NCBI GenBank assembly: GCA_015680685.1
Contig: MNCI01017937.1
Location: 342,957-406,956 of the forward strand
Direction: 5' to 3'
Length of the DNA stretch: 64,000 nt
Source of the DNA: Gnetum montanum
Lineage: Eukaryota; Streptophyta; Gnetopsida; Gnetales; Gnetaceae
Shown here: one piece after another, positions 1 to 11,559 of the stretch
Layout: each line of letters begins with the position of its first letter
How positions within the stretch are numbered: the first letter of the stretch is position 1
Notes under the pieces: generated by a model
Told to the model about the DNA's origin: nothing
Database searches by the model: none
The model's input: the letters and a program-made list of their open reading frames with translations, nothing else
Translations under genes and position numbers: made by a program

Positions 1-892
1 TTCACCTACGGAGCTGCATCCAACGTAGATTATGTGGCCTTTCTAGCGATGGGGACTAGACCTCATAGAACCTATCACACCTAAGTCTTTTGCAGGGCAT
101 AGCTTCATCATCACCACCACTGAGTATTTTACTAAGTGGGTAGAGGCTATCCCCCTAAGGAAGACTGCATCTCAGTAGGTTTTCCACTTCATCTTGGATA
201 ACATTGTGACAAGGTTTGGACCTCCCATGACTATTGTGATCGACAACGGGCCACAGTTCAGTAGTACAGAAACTCGAACCTTCTACAGAAATCTTGGCAT
301 CAGACAATCATTCTCCTTGCCATATTACCCGTAGGTGAATGGACAGGCAAAGGCTACAAATAAGTCCATCATCAACTTGCTGAAAAGAATGCTTAACAAC
401 AATAAGAGGTGATGGCATGAGAAAATCCTCTATGTGCTATGGGCTTACAGAATGGCATGCAGGACTGTGATAGGTAAGACATCTTATAGTCTTGTTTATG
501 GATCTGAAGTGGTGTTACCTCTTGAGTTGTAGGTGCCATCACTCCGGATGATCCTATCAAATGTCATGAGTGAAGCCCAAAACAATGAGTCAAGGATCAT
601 CGACCTTGACTCAATAGAGGAGGAGCATGTACAAACACTGGGTCTCATAGAGCATTACCAGAACAAGAAACAACAAAAAAATCATGCAAATTTGCATCAA
701 CGGCCAATACAGAAGGGAGAGCTCATTCTCAAGGCTATCTGTGAGCATATGAACAAATTCTCAGCAAACTAGAAAGGTCCATACATGGTCACAAAAGCCT
801 TTGGTAATGGGGCCTTCAAGTTGGTAGACATGGATGACAATGAGTTTGCAAATCCGGTGAGTCACTCATACCTCAAGTTGTACTACATCTAA
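1..892 (+). pseudogene. Tat-like Ty3/gypsy integrase, C-terminal part (element G)
   Basis: Reading frame 1-892 reads as a retroviral-type integrase catalytic core and C-terminal domain through several stops. Visible pieces are a DLIGPITP-like core start, the YFTKWVEAIPL segment, the second catalytic Asp region (VIDNGPQFSS), a PYYP-VNGQA segment, and further on SYSLVYGSEVVLPLEL followed by VPSLR. The last two strings are characteristic of the Tat lineage of plant gypsy elements (established family knowledge). The enzyme would insert element cDNA into the chromosome. Stops at about 175, 331, 409, 529 and 769 stand mainly where Gln or Trp is expected. The frame closes at TAA 890-892, just before the 3' tandem repeats. 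The 5' part (gag, protease, RT) lies outside the window. Confidence 0.9.
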
Positions 893-904
893 GGCATGAA
901 GACG

Positions 905-1285
905 GTAAGCTCATCTGCTACAACATAAAACTGGTAAACAAATGTCTACTACGACGTAAAACTGGTAAAGGTGAGCAAACGTCCACTATGACGTTAAACT
1001 GGTAAAGCTTCACCAACGTTCGCTACGATGTAAAACTAGCACGGACAGTCTGCTATGACTATAAACTGGTATAGATGGTCTACTAGGACCTTAAATTAGC
1101 ACATCCACCTTCTGCTATGATGATAAACTAGCACAGTGGTTTGCTAGGACCTTAAACCAGTATAATGACCATCCGCTATGACGTTGAACTGACACATATA
1201 GCCTGCTAGGACCTTAAACCAGCATAGCGGTTTGCTAGGACCTTAAACTAGCACATCATGGTCTACCAAGACCTTAAACTGGGTT
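905..1285 (+). repeat. ~30-bp tandem repeats in the 3' region of Tat-like element G
   Basis: About eleven degenerate units of roughly 30 bp, each with a core close to GCTAnGACnTTAAACTGGCA (for example at 978, 1047 and 1218). The array begins immediately after the integrase stop codon. Closely related units occur in the equivalent place in element F (38014-38500) and element E (55905-56160), so they belong to the element family and are not a local microsatellite. Confidence 0.85.
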
Positions 1286-2606
1286 TGCGGCATGTCCCCA
1301 GCATGCATCTACACCAGTACACAACAAGCGAGCATGCACAGTGTCGGCATGAGGTGGGACATTGTAGTTCCAAAATGCAGTTCATGACGCCATGGAAACA
1401 CCCTCTAGAACATATGCAATGCCACTGCACTTGGAATCTAACTAATCCTCTGGAGATGTCATATGACATCATGCTGACCCTCCGGACCTACTTCCACCAT
1501 AGCTCATTGCCTTGGCAGTAACTTCCTTGGTCAGTGCCTGCTGCTGGAGCACTAGCAGTTTTGTGGCCTAGCCACAATATTGCTAGCCTCCAGCCCCTGC
1601 TAGCATCTAAGCTCAAGAGACATTCAGCTCTTGGGTAGCCAATCTCATAGTTGAACTAAGAATGCTTGCCTTCGATAGGGATTCCTGAGAATTTGCACTC
1701 ACAGCAACTCTTAGCCTCCTCGATGCCATCTCCTCCATGTTGATGCTGCTAAGGCCACTGTTGGCCTCCCTAGTTTGGATGCCACATGTCTTAGCAACAA
1801 CATTAGTTGCTCCAATAGCATCCAAAACAAGACCTTTGCCTTCGGTTTGCATCATGGGTTTTTCTCTTGGTTTTCTCTCTGTTATGCTTGCAGGGTGCGT
1901 ACCAGAGGGGTGTTGGTCGAAGGTGTGTCTCTCCACGACAGAAAATGCTACAGTGTTACAAGGTGGTTGTCTTGATTAGCTTGGCTACTTCAGAGTACAC
2001 ATCCTATTCTACCCATTTAGCTTTTCCCAACGCTTATCAAGCCCTTCCATATGCTCAACCACAAAGTCCATGACGTGCGTAACATAGCTCGCCACATGGG
2101 AAGCATCTCTAGGTAGGTTAAAGCCCCCACGTGGATGTAACACAACTCATCCTGGGAAGAAACACCTGTCCTACAAAAACATTGTTTGCAAATGTAAAAG
2201 GGAAAATAGTAAGAGAAAAGCATAAGAGAGCAAAAGCTCACGTGCAAAAAAAAAATGGCTTAAAAAAAATGGCACATAGGCTGTTTCACAATCACCCTCT
2301 CTAAATTTTTTGATGAGGGGTTGAAGGTCAGCAAAAGAAAAGATGACCATGCAAACAACTCCCTCACAAGCACTCTAACGAGGGATTCTGCTAACTTTCA
2401 TCTTTAGCATTTTCCTGAAATCCCTTTCCTCTCTGCTTAGCCCTTCCCTCTCCCTCATAAAACCAATGCAACACTCTTAAGCATAGCTAAGCGACATCTC
2501 GGAAATCACCAAAGAAAAATGTTAGCATTTTTTCCTTTGTGGTGTTTTGTATTCTTTGTCAATGTTTCTCGGGTCCATCCTTCAGATGTTGACAAAGAGG
2601 GGCCAA
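1286..2606 (+). other. 3' untranslated region of element G, ending in the polypurine tract
   Basis: Non-coding on the + strand. The polypurine tract AAAGAGGGG (2594-2602) stands directly before the LTR start and is identical to the tract of element F at 39824-39832. About 80 bp upstream of it (2530-2606) also aligns with F (39765-39836). A pyrimidine-rich stretch ending in GCAG at about 1890 resembles a splice acceptor. A minus-strand open frame overlaps this region and is listed separately. Confidence 0.75.
1613..2192 (-). pseudogene. Antisense reading frame in the 3' region of element G, unknown product
   Basis: On the minus strand one frame runs from a TTTTTGTAG acceptor-like site (about 2192) to a TGA stop at about 1613, with only a few internal stops (one TGA, the others mainly TAG). 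The 3' 107 codons are fully open. The product has no domain I recognise; it is polar, with a Ser/Thr/Ala-rich tail. It lies between the 30-bp repeats and the 3' LTR, opposite to the element, the same relative place as the much larger antisense gene of element E. I saw no clear residue similarity between the two. It may be the last exon of a decayed antisense gene or a chance open frame. Confidence 0.4.
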
Positions 2607-2929
2607 TGAAACACCCTAAATTTTCAAGGCATTCTTACTTCACCAGGTCCTTGGAATTCAGGTAGCGTCATGTCAATTTGGTAAGAAATGGACACTTTGA
2701 GTTTAGACTGTCCAGTTCGGAAAATTTTCTATGTCTAGTGTTGACAAGCTCAACGGACTCTCCAGTCTACCCACCTGGGTAATTCATCTAGTTGATAGTC
2801 TACTCAGAAGCAATGCATGGGGTTGTCAGCAGTGCTCAAGTTGCATAAAATAGTTTGGAAAATTTTCTAGTCAAGAATTTTGCTATGCTATGTAGCGTAG
2901 CAAGCCTCAGAAAGTTGCAGAATGAAGTG

Positions 2930-2967
2930 CTATGCTATGCTATGCTATGTAGCATAGCATAGCATAG
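2930..2967. repeat. Perfect palindrome in the G LTR
   Basis: A 17-nt arm made of CTATG units (2930-2946), a 4-nt loop (2947-2950) and its exact reverse complement (2951-2967). It is the cleanest of several GCTATGCTA/TAGCATAGC hairpins spread over 2880-3560. Confidence 0.95.
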
Positions 2968-3293
2968 AAAAAGCAAGACAGAAAGGCCTAGATTACTTAG
3001 TGATTTCAACTACACTTAGCAAAAACCTCTGGCCTTTCAAAACCAATTTCTTTGCTTAACTTCCAAGTCTTTCAGCAAAGCTCCTTTCATTGGAAGAGAA
3101 GGCTATGTCAGCTGCTATGCTATGATATGCTACGCAATGTAGCACAACATAGTAATAATGTAAGAATGAGAAAGGATGTCTCAGGATGTAGAATCAACAA
3201 GTTTGCAGGTTTCACATCGCAAAAATGCAAAGGTCACAAATTTTCAGCATGATCTTCAAATATTTGCAATGCAAATCATAGTTAAGTCCACCA

Positions 3294-3331
3294 CTACGCT
3301 ATGCTACGCTACGTAGCGTAGCATAGTGTAG
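3294..3331. repeat. Second palindrome in the G LTR
   Basis: Two abutting 19-nt arms (3294-3312 and 3313-3331) centred on CTAC/GTAG, with one mismatch. Related imperfect hairpins lie near 3112-3150, 3420-3465 and 3478-3545. Confidence 0.9.
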
Positions 3332-3705
3332 CCAACATGTAGAAAATAGCCAACACACTTCAAAGGCTTCTAGCACTTGTAATTAACTCCAAGGTAGATT
3401 TCTTCCTTGAACTGGTGGCTACGCTATGCCAAACATGCTATGCTCCACAACGTAGCACAGCGTAGCAGGCGGTTGGGCGTAGCATAGTGTAGCAAGCAGT
3501 CACGCTACACCAAACATGCTACCCTCCATAGCGTAGCAGGCAGCTATGCTACATCAATGCACTTTACTCCTTGTTTGCATCGTTGTCACACCTGATCCCA
3601 AGAGCTCTAATTTTGATAGCATAATTGCAACGTGGAAGGCTCGTCAATCAATCAACTTTGCATGTCCATGTAGCATGGACACATCAACATCTTGTGGGTC
3701 CAAGA

Positions 3706-3754
3706 CACGTGGCATCCAAACTGTATTTCTCATATGCTCCTAGCCCTATAAATA
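3706..3754 (+). promoter_or_regulatory. G LTR promoter: G-box and TATA box
   Basis: CACGTGGC (3706-3713) contains a G-box/ABRE core, followed about 35 bp later by CTATAAATA (3746-3754). The same order and similar spacing are seen in both LTRs of element F. Transcription would start about 30 bp downstream of the TATA box, near 3780. This is inferred from motifs only. Confidence 0.6.
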
Positions 3755-5289
3755 CCTCGACGAGCAATGCTCAAAGGGTTGAAAAATTGGCATTTTAAAG
3801 AGCAAAACCGTTTGGCAAAAATTGAAGTTGGTTGGCATTTTTGAGCAGCTTTAAGCATTGTTGGCAAAAATTTGGCTTGGTAGGAATCAAATTAGCAATG
3901 TTGAGCATTGTAAACATTCACGAGTTGGCAAAATCAAAGAGTTAGCATTTCCACTTGGCATTTTGTTAGCTCATTTCTATTGCCCTTGTAGCATTTTGCA
4001 TTGTTAGCTTTTGAAACTATGTTCAAGCATATAGTTGGCTTGCTTTTGAACATCCTAGTTACTCTTGGGATCTTTGTGCTTCCCAGCATCGCACAACCGA
4101 TTGTATCCACCTTGACAAAGTAAAGCTGTAATCTTGAAGCGGTGCATTTCTTAACTCCAGTTTACTTCATTTTCTTACATATCATTGCATTTTACATCAT
4201 TTTCACTTCCTTGCATATAATAATCAATATTTTACAATATAAAAATTATTTTCCAAGTTACACATTTGCAAAAGGTTTAGTGACACCGATTAAGTCCTTG
4301 TCTAATCAACCAAATAGTTCAAGGCACCCCATTTCCATTTTATCCAGCACGGCCCTCACGCAGATCTGGGGTTAAGACTGTCTGACTGATGACCCCTTGG
4401 TGTTTCCATTTGTCGATGTTTTTGGTCATTACAAGACCCAGATACACTGGCAGAGAGGCAAAGTTGCATTCTACAGTATACCACAACCTCGTTGTAGCCT
4501 TGCAGGACACCATAGCCCATGATACATCATAACAACCAACTTGGTAGGCATGGTTCATCACAAAAAAACACTAGAATTCATGGCCTGACACCACTGAGAC
4601 TATGACTATGCTCCCACTATGCCTATTGTGCATTGTATACCTTCTAAGACCCTTTTGGAGTTAACTACACTCCGATTTGAGGTGGTGTTCCATTTCTCTC
4701 TTCCATGTCTAACATTTTATTGCATTTTTCTTGCATCTTTTCACACTTTTTCATGTGTTGTCATGTTGTACTACACTTGGATGGTAGTCTCTGCAAGTTT
4801 ACACTCTCATTTCAGTTGAAACCTTTGGCTATGCTCACCCCTATTCCATGGCTATGCTCTATACTTAGCACCGCGAAGCATAGCTTTGACACATAGCACT
4901 ATTTTGCATTTTCATTTTAGCTAACCATGCCACCCCTTGGTTGTACCCACTACCTTGGTCACAACCAACAAAGTCCCTATTCAATTGACAAGATTGTTTA
5001 GGGTGCTTTGCCTCTATTTTTAGCAAGGCCCTCGTGCAAAGGTGGGGTTAAGGCTGTGTGTCTGTTAACCCCTTGGTGATTCTAGCCACTAACATTTTCA
5101 ATCATTATATTTTTTGGAACTAGAAAGAGGGCCTCACATTTTTATTTTGCATTTTCTGATTGTTGTCCCACGTGATCTCTCCACCACCGATTGGTGTAGG
5201 TTGGACCCCATCGTCGATTCTGCTAGAACCCCACTGGACAAAATAGGTAACCACCATGGATAAAGCTTAGAACGAAGACTAGGATAAAT

Positions 5290-7640
5290 CTTAACATTAT
5301 TCTAATCTATACAATCATGTAAGGCCTACTAAGCCCTCTAAATGCTTTTGAAGATATGGGATCTAGGAATGATAATCATATAAGAAGAAAGAATTTAATT
5401 AGTGAAGTAGATACCTCCAAAATGGATTTTTCTTGGGAAACGCTTGTTGTAGCATTAGTTGGAGGAGAGTTCCAATAATTTCAAAAGCATCTAAATGTTG
5501 AAACAACCACTTTTCCAACAAAGTAAGCCCCTATTTGAAAGAATTTAAAAGATCTAAACCACTCTTTTTCTTACGGAGAGTAACAATATCTCAAGAAAAT
5601 TGATGAAAATGTTTTAAGAATCTTTAGAGGATCACATGAAATCTCAAAATGATCATTCCAACTTCTAATAAGCATCTTTAGAGGGAGCACAACATAAAGA
5701 ATAATACACATGTGTAGAAGCAAAAATATATTTGCAAACTTGACACTTGCATGGAAGAGTAAGGGGTTTTTTCTTAGATTTATTAATTTTCTTTTGAATG
5801 TAAGAAAACACTTGATCTTAGAGAGTCAATGGAAATCCTTTAAATGAAAGGGAATCCCAAAAATCTTAATGATATCTTGATCTTGGATTAGTTTCTAATT
5901 TTTGTTAGGTAAATAATAGTTATTTTTTGAAACAATTAATAGAGAATTTAGTCCAATTAATTGCAAAGTTAGAAAGAGAACAACATTGATGCATTCAAAA
6001 CAAGATGCAATGTAGGCTAGTAGGTGTATTTTGAATAAGGAAAAGGTAGTCGTTGGGAAAATGCATATTAAGAAGATGATGTTGAGTGAAAAGAAAAACT
6101 CCAGTGATAGCCTTATTGTGAATATCATAATCACCATGTGAGAAGAAAGAGGATAGCATTGTCCTACTGACCTACAAATAGATAAGAGAGAAGTGATACT
6201 AGAAGTAGTAGCTATTCTAGTAAAGACATTTGAGAATCAACATTTTATCATATGTAAAAACTTGGGGCATAAACGAAGTTTAGTGATGATCTACAAAATG
6301 AAGTTCCACTTAATGTTGTCATAAGCCTTTACATAATCTAGCATAATAAAGAGAATATCCTAACCCTCATCTTCTATTCACTAATATTCTCTTTATGAAG
6401 TTAAATGATTAGTGATGATGGTACAATCAATTGAAATTTTTTCTAAATAATACAAAGGAGATGAACTATTTAGGTATTTCAAAAAGTTCTTACAGTGTTT
6501 ATCTTGAATTTTTAACCAAATAAGCCTACTTTTGGTTATGACACTTTGTTTCTTGTAAACATTTCATTGCAGAAAAGTTGATTAGGTTCTAACCAAATCC
6601 TCCTGAACTTGTGAGTTGAAAGGATCTTGAAACACCTAAACTAACAATCATTCAATAATAGATTAAACATTGTTGTATTGTTATCTAGCATGAGAGGCTA
6701 CTTCCTTATCATAATAGTGAGCAGAATCCTGAACTCTACAAGTAGGATGATGTCACTATTGCATCTAACCCACTTAGCTTGAGGATATTAGTTCAACATT
6801 TCAAAGGATTAAGTGAAATTTTTGAGTAGTAGGAGATGAAGAAAAAGTTGTTATGTAATTGAAAAAGATGGAAATTATATTTAAGGTAATTATCATTAAT
6901 CTGAATTAACATGATGATAGCAAATGATTTGATAGAGTTGCATGTTGATGAAAAATAATAGTAGAAGTTATTCACTAGAAAGAAAGAGTGGAAAAATAAA
7001 GCATGTTCAACTAGCTATAAATATGAGCTCTCACAAGACAATGATTACTCTAGGTATATCTATGAAGAAGATCACTTGTAAAAGTAGCATCCACATCTAT
7101 AAGATAGAAATTTTTCATAAAATTAGATCATTATTGATACTCATTTGTTGGCACTAGAAAAGACACACCTCCTAACTTGTCATTAGAAGACTCTATCACA
7201 TTAAAATCATCTTAAGAGATCCAAGGAATAGAGGGAAGAGCAACTAAAATTTCCTACCACAATAAAGGTCATTCTAGAGAAACATTAGGCTCATAAACTA
7301 AACATATACAAAAAGGACCATGTGAGGAGAAGAAGATCACCCAAATAACCCTATGACCTAAATCAAAACCACATTGTATATGTTTATCTTTATAATAAGA
7401 GAAAAAAAGAATGACAACATTACCTTTTCCATACTCATGTGATTTAGTAATGATAGATAAGTGAGGAAGAAACTAATGTACTAATAAAGATAAATGTTTG
7501 ACTACAATCTTATTTTGTTGAAATTTTTTTTAAAAAAAACTAGAGAGAAAATGGATTGCATGTTTACATTGAAGCCAATTAGTCAAGCCTCAAACATTCA
7601 AAGATAAGACATTCTAGAGTTCCAATTACTCTTAGAAAAT
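5290..7640 (-). pseudogene. L1-type LINE ORF2: endonuclease and reverse transcriptase, decayed
   Basis: On the minus strand the start of an APE-type endonuclease is visible near 7625 (NVLSLNV, then GLTNWLQ). At 7310-7160 it continues with a VYEPN...LW...P.I segment and a DFNVIESSNDKLGG string, the usual L1 endonuclease core. Reverse transcriptase follows at about 6350-6100, with a LDYVKAYDNIKWNFIL segment matching the plant L1 pattern LDFEKAYD-V-W-F, and a later VRQGCPLSP-like segment near 6150. ORF2 would nick the target and copy LINE RNA. At about 2.35 kb it is shorter than a full ORF2 (near 3.9 kb). The downstream part is cut off where the G LTR begins, and many stops and frameshifts are present. 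Confidence 0.75.
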
Positions 7641-8044
7641 TTAAATCTTAGAATATTTTCTAGAAATGTTTTTAAATCTTCATCCTTTGCTAGTCCTTTT
7701 AGGTAGTTATAGATACCATAGTCTACATCAACAATCAAGGTAGCTTCTCAAATACAAGCTACATATTCAAAATCATTTATGTTTTCTAAGTACTCAATTC
7801 AAAATGATAATTTTGGGGAAGTTAGTGGAAGAAAAAATGTTAAATCATCATCATCCAAAGTTCAAAAATCTACTTTTTCCCCAATGATCAATTCTATTTC
7901 TTTAGTTACTATAAGCAACTCGTTTTCTATTTTCTCACATGTTATGGAAGTTGATACTTCAAATTTAGAATTTTATAAGGATCTTTCGTAAGACACTTTT
8001 TCTTACCATTTTCTCCATAAGAGAAAGTAATCAAGTAAGTCTAC
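7641..8044. other. Flank between the LINE and element A, nothing identified
   Basis: AT-rich sequence with a 70-codon + strand open frame at 7779-7991 (Ser-rich, no motif). It may be the region upstream of LINE ORF2. The last five bases, TCTAC (8040-8044), are the likely left target-site duplication of element A. Confidence 0.5.
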
Positions 8045-8923
8045 TGATGAGTCATGGATTGGCCATGTCCACGAGGCCTCGTCGACTGGGCCCTGTCAAC
8101 GTTTCATTTCATGCATTGACATGACCCATCAATGCAAGGTCTAATCTTGCTTATAAATATGTGCCAACCCCCTATGTTCAGGAATCATCTTGTCATAGTG
8201 TAGCAAAGCTCTTGTAGTTTTTACATTTAAAAGTTAGAGTATTTTCTTGAGTGCCTATAGTAGGAGTCATTGAGTGTATAGATCTTTATACAAGCACTAT
8301 TGTACCTGAGCATGATAGTGTGTGCAATAATAAAGATGAGTTTTCTGATCAAACCTTATAACATTCTAGATAGTTTAAATGTTTGATTTATGCATTGAAT
8401 GTTTTCAACTATTTATTCAATGTTTTCTAGTAATTAATCTAATTAAGTAATTAAGCAAGATAACCTAAATAGCAATTAAGTAAACACATGAGTACAACTA
8501 CTTTGAGCATGCATATGATGCTTGGTAATCCTAGCAATGCTTAACACTTGGTAACCTAGCAACATTATACATGTTGAGGATGTGTACAACAAGTGGGAAT
8601 AGATACATATGTTAGGACTAGTTGAACAATAGTTAGCCCATTAGATTAAAGTAGGTATTAAATTACTGTATTCTCTTTCATACCTATTTTAAGCATAAAA
8701 CCATAAAATATAAAATGACAAAAATCATGTACCTTAATTACACTTAAACCATACCGTTGAGGTTCACAAGTGTAGTTGGGAAGATAATGAATGTCCTCAA
8801 CATCTAGTTTACTTCCTAGAGAACTAGTGCACAAAAACTATAGAGTCCATGAAATTTGACTAGATCACATATGAACACTTTGTGATTATATGGTTGGACG
8901 TAGGGGTACCTCACTGCTCATCA
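8045..8923 (+). repeat. 5' LTR of element A
   Basis: Starts TGATGAGTCATGG and ends CTCATCA. It aligns along its length with 20244-21136. It contains TATAAATA (8152-8159) and a downstream AATAAAG poly(A)-type signal near 8328, giving the expected U3-R-U5 order. The two LTRs differ by many scattered, mainly transition-type changes, which indicates an old insertion. Confidence 0.93.
8152..8159 (+). promoter_or_regulatory. TATA box of element A
   Basis: TATAAATA, conserved in the right LTR at 20365-20372. The poly(A)-type AATAAAG follows about 175 bp later in both copies. Confidence 0.7.
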
Positions 8924-8924
8924 T

Positions 8925-8943
8925 TGGCACCATTGTTGGGGAC
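8925..8943 (+). other. Primer-binding site of element A, Asp-tRNA type
   Basis: TGGCACCATTGTTGGGGAC, one base after the LTR. It matches the plant tRNA-Asp 3' complement (TGGCGCCGTTGCCGGGGA) apart from a few mainly C-to-T/G-to-A type changes. Element C keeps a closer version. Asp-tRNA priming is typical of Athila elements. Confidence 0.85.
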
Positions 8944-9053
8944 TCTTTTTGTTGAAATGTGCACTATAATATCATTGGATGAACCCTAAGGTCAACATTA
9001 TTTCCAAATAATATAATTACAAGGCACACTAATATTTTTAATTGTTTTGCAAA

Positions 9054-11300
9054 ATGTCTTCTTCTTCTCGCAGGTGTGATGATGTTAAATTGCCAGTTCC
9101 ATAGGAGTGCAAAGTGATATATACTCATCTAGATGAATATGTGTCTAATTTCAACTTCATCCTACATCAGGATGAACAACTATAATGGTGTGATATGAAG
9201 GCAACATTTTAATGCCTTTCGATTGATTTGTGCTTGTGATGCTACTTCAAACTCTTAAGATGTTAGGCATCCATGATCTTCAAGAGGAATACATTGTACA
9301 TGATTACAACTATTGAGACTAGCATCCCATTGAAACACAACACAAGAGAGATCATCATCAGGAGAAGCATCATGAGTTTGTGAAGGGAAAATGGTTCACT
9401 AACCCCTTGTACTTGCTAAACCAAGATGACCATGAAGACACTCCCTCAGGGGGCTCTCAACCAAAAAATTCTCCAGCCCTTGTTACTAGTGATGGGGGTG
9501 TGGCTTTGAATCTATAATCTACTATCAATAACCTAGGTTTAGGGAAAGATGGAAGTCAATGAAGGGACTCAAACAAGCATCAAGATGATAAGAAAACTAA
9601 TAAACATGGTCATGATAATTGAAGGGGAGTTGGCATACATCATGGTGGTGTTAGTCCTCCTTCCTCTTCACTCTCTTCATTTGCATCTTTTTCTTCTTCT
9701 TCTTCTAGTTTTGAAAATGCTGCAAAAGGAACAACCATGATGGAGGTGAGTAGTAGGACAATAATATTGATCACCATGCCCAAAATAATCGAAGGGATAA
9801 CAAAGGACATCATTGGTGAAAACAAAATAATGATGATGATAAGCCTTTGTTGGCAACTCAAAGCATGCTTAACATTGTAGAGGTAGTCAAGTTCCAACTA
9901 GGTATGTGAAAGATATTTGGATCAAGCACTTAGACATGAATAATATCCCAAGATTTGAGGGAAGATATAACTCTAATCTACAAAACCATCTACAAGCTTT
10001 TCACAATTCCTGTGCCTTACAAAACATTGAGAATGATTGATAGAAATTGAAGTTATTCCCCATGACACTCATCAAGGAAGTAGAAGGTTGATATTAGTCC
10101 TTGATGAAGTAAAATGATTGAGGTATTCAATGATAAATATTAAACATACTCCAAAGTGTCCAATTTGAGAAGGTAAATCTAAGGCTAGAAACAAGGAATA
10201 CATGAGCCCTTGGATGCCACCATGCATAGATATTTTTCTCTATTACACCAATGCCCTAGCCATGGTTATTCTTAGAGAAAACAACTCTACCATATCATAG
10301 ATGAGTTCAAAGTAGAAACTAGAAGAACTCTTAGGGTTTATGCTCAAGGAAGATTGTCTAAACTCCAAAGGCTGATAGAGCAAGTGGAAAAAGAAAAAGG
10401 TGAGTTACAAAAAAGAAAAAGTGTAGAAGAACATAATAGGGATCCTTCCATAAGGAAAAGAGAAGTCTAATTTTGTGATGAGGAGGAGTCACCACTCAAT
10501 GAGGTGGTGAACAAGAAAACCTTGCCCATTCAAAAATCTATTTTTGATATTTTGGCAATGGTTGATAAATTATGGGACTTTTTGGATGAAAAATTCCAAA
10601 CTACTATGAAGATTTTTGAAGAATCCAAAGAATGGAATAGTAATCATGACTGTAGGAGGTAGAAAGAAGCTGAAAGTGCCTACTAGAGAGGTAAGGATAA
10701 AGCTACTATAGTAGAAGAAGTTGTGGAGATAGACTCTGATGATGATGTTGGATGTGATATTTGTCAACATGAAAATCCTAAGGGGTGTTGCCTAGTGGTG
10801 TCACACTTACAAGAGCCTAGGGTGTACACATTGAATCCTTGACTAGCACAAAGGTGATCACCTAGATGATTAACTTATCCTCAAGGCAATCTAAGGTAGT
10901 TCCACCAGCAACAATAAGCTTACTATCCAAGTGGAGCTCCATCATAACCATATGAGCAATACTAGTAGTGGCGCCAACCACAGTCATGGGGAATGCCATC
11001 ATTGAGATAGCAATACCCTTATAGACAACTAGATCCATATGGGTACTATGTTCAACAACTTTTTTCTCCATGAAGTTCTACCAGCCATGCCTCATTCCAA
11101 CATCACTATTACCCTACAAAGTACCATCAAACTCATTCATCATCTACTTGAAGGAAGCATCCATATTCATACCACCCTCCACATTCATCTACACACATCC
11201 CTCAATCCTTCACTTAGTTACCTCCTACTCCATTCATGCAGAGTGAAATCCCCCCATAGCCACAACAATGAAATGCTATAAGGGCTATACATTTACAACT
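9054..11300 (+). pseudogene. Element A gag
   Basis: ATG at 9054 begins MSSSSRR; C has the same MSSS start at the equivalent place. The frame can be followed through many TAG stops. The capsid region lies at about 9940-10370, beginning with a NNIPRFEGRYNSNLQ segment. A basic, charged stretch follows, then a short Cys motif CDIC-x4-PKGCC at about 10750-10795, which corresponds to the CX2CX3HX4C knuckle in C. Gag would form the cytoplasmic virus-like particle. From 10860 to 11280 the sequence is Pro/Tyr/Gln-rich, as in C. Confidence 0.8.
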
Positions 11301-11559
11301 AGCCTTCTAGCCCAGTGATTTAGATAATTGATTTAGGAAATGATGATTTTTTTAATCCAATAGTCCTTCCAAACCCTCACAACCTAATGTGGTTGGTCAC
11401 CTTGTATCTCCAGCACCCTCATCCTCTACATCAAACACATTCAAGAACCCTTCAAACCAAATGCCACCTCAGATTTGCAATGCGATGTTAACTCATGTTG
11501 TCTTTGATTAGATTTTAGTTGGAAACTTTTTCACAAAATGATCTAACCTAAGAAGTCCT

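Larger units (their letters stand above)
2607..5240 (+). mobile_element. 3' LTR of Tat-like element G (about 2.6 kb)
   Basis: Starts with TGAAACACC directly after the polypurine tract, as in element F. The inner part holds hairpin-forming GCTATGCTA repeats, a G-box and a TATA box. Near the end, a TCCCACGTGATCTCT segment (about 5167) resembles the F LTR end (TCCCACGGTCTCTG at 33828). I place the 3' border at the CA near 5240, but only one LTR is in the window and no target-site duplication can be checked, so that border is approximate. About 2.6 kb is long for an LTR but fits Tat-lineage elements. Confidence 0.75.

Noticed and set aside
1258-1521. 87-codon + frame after the G repeats
   Set aside because: Begins inside the tandem repeats, has no homologue in F or E and no coding signature.
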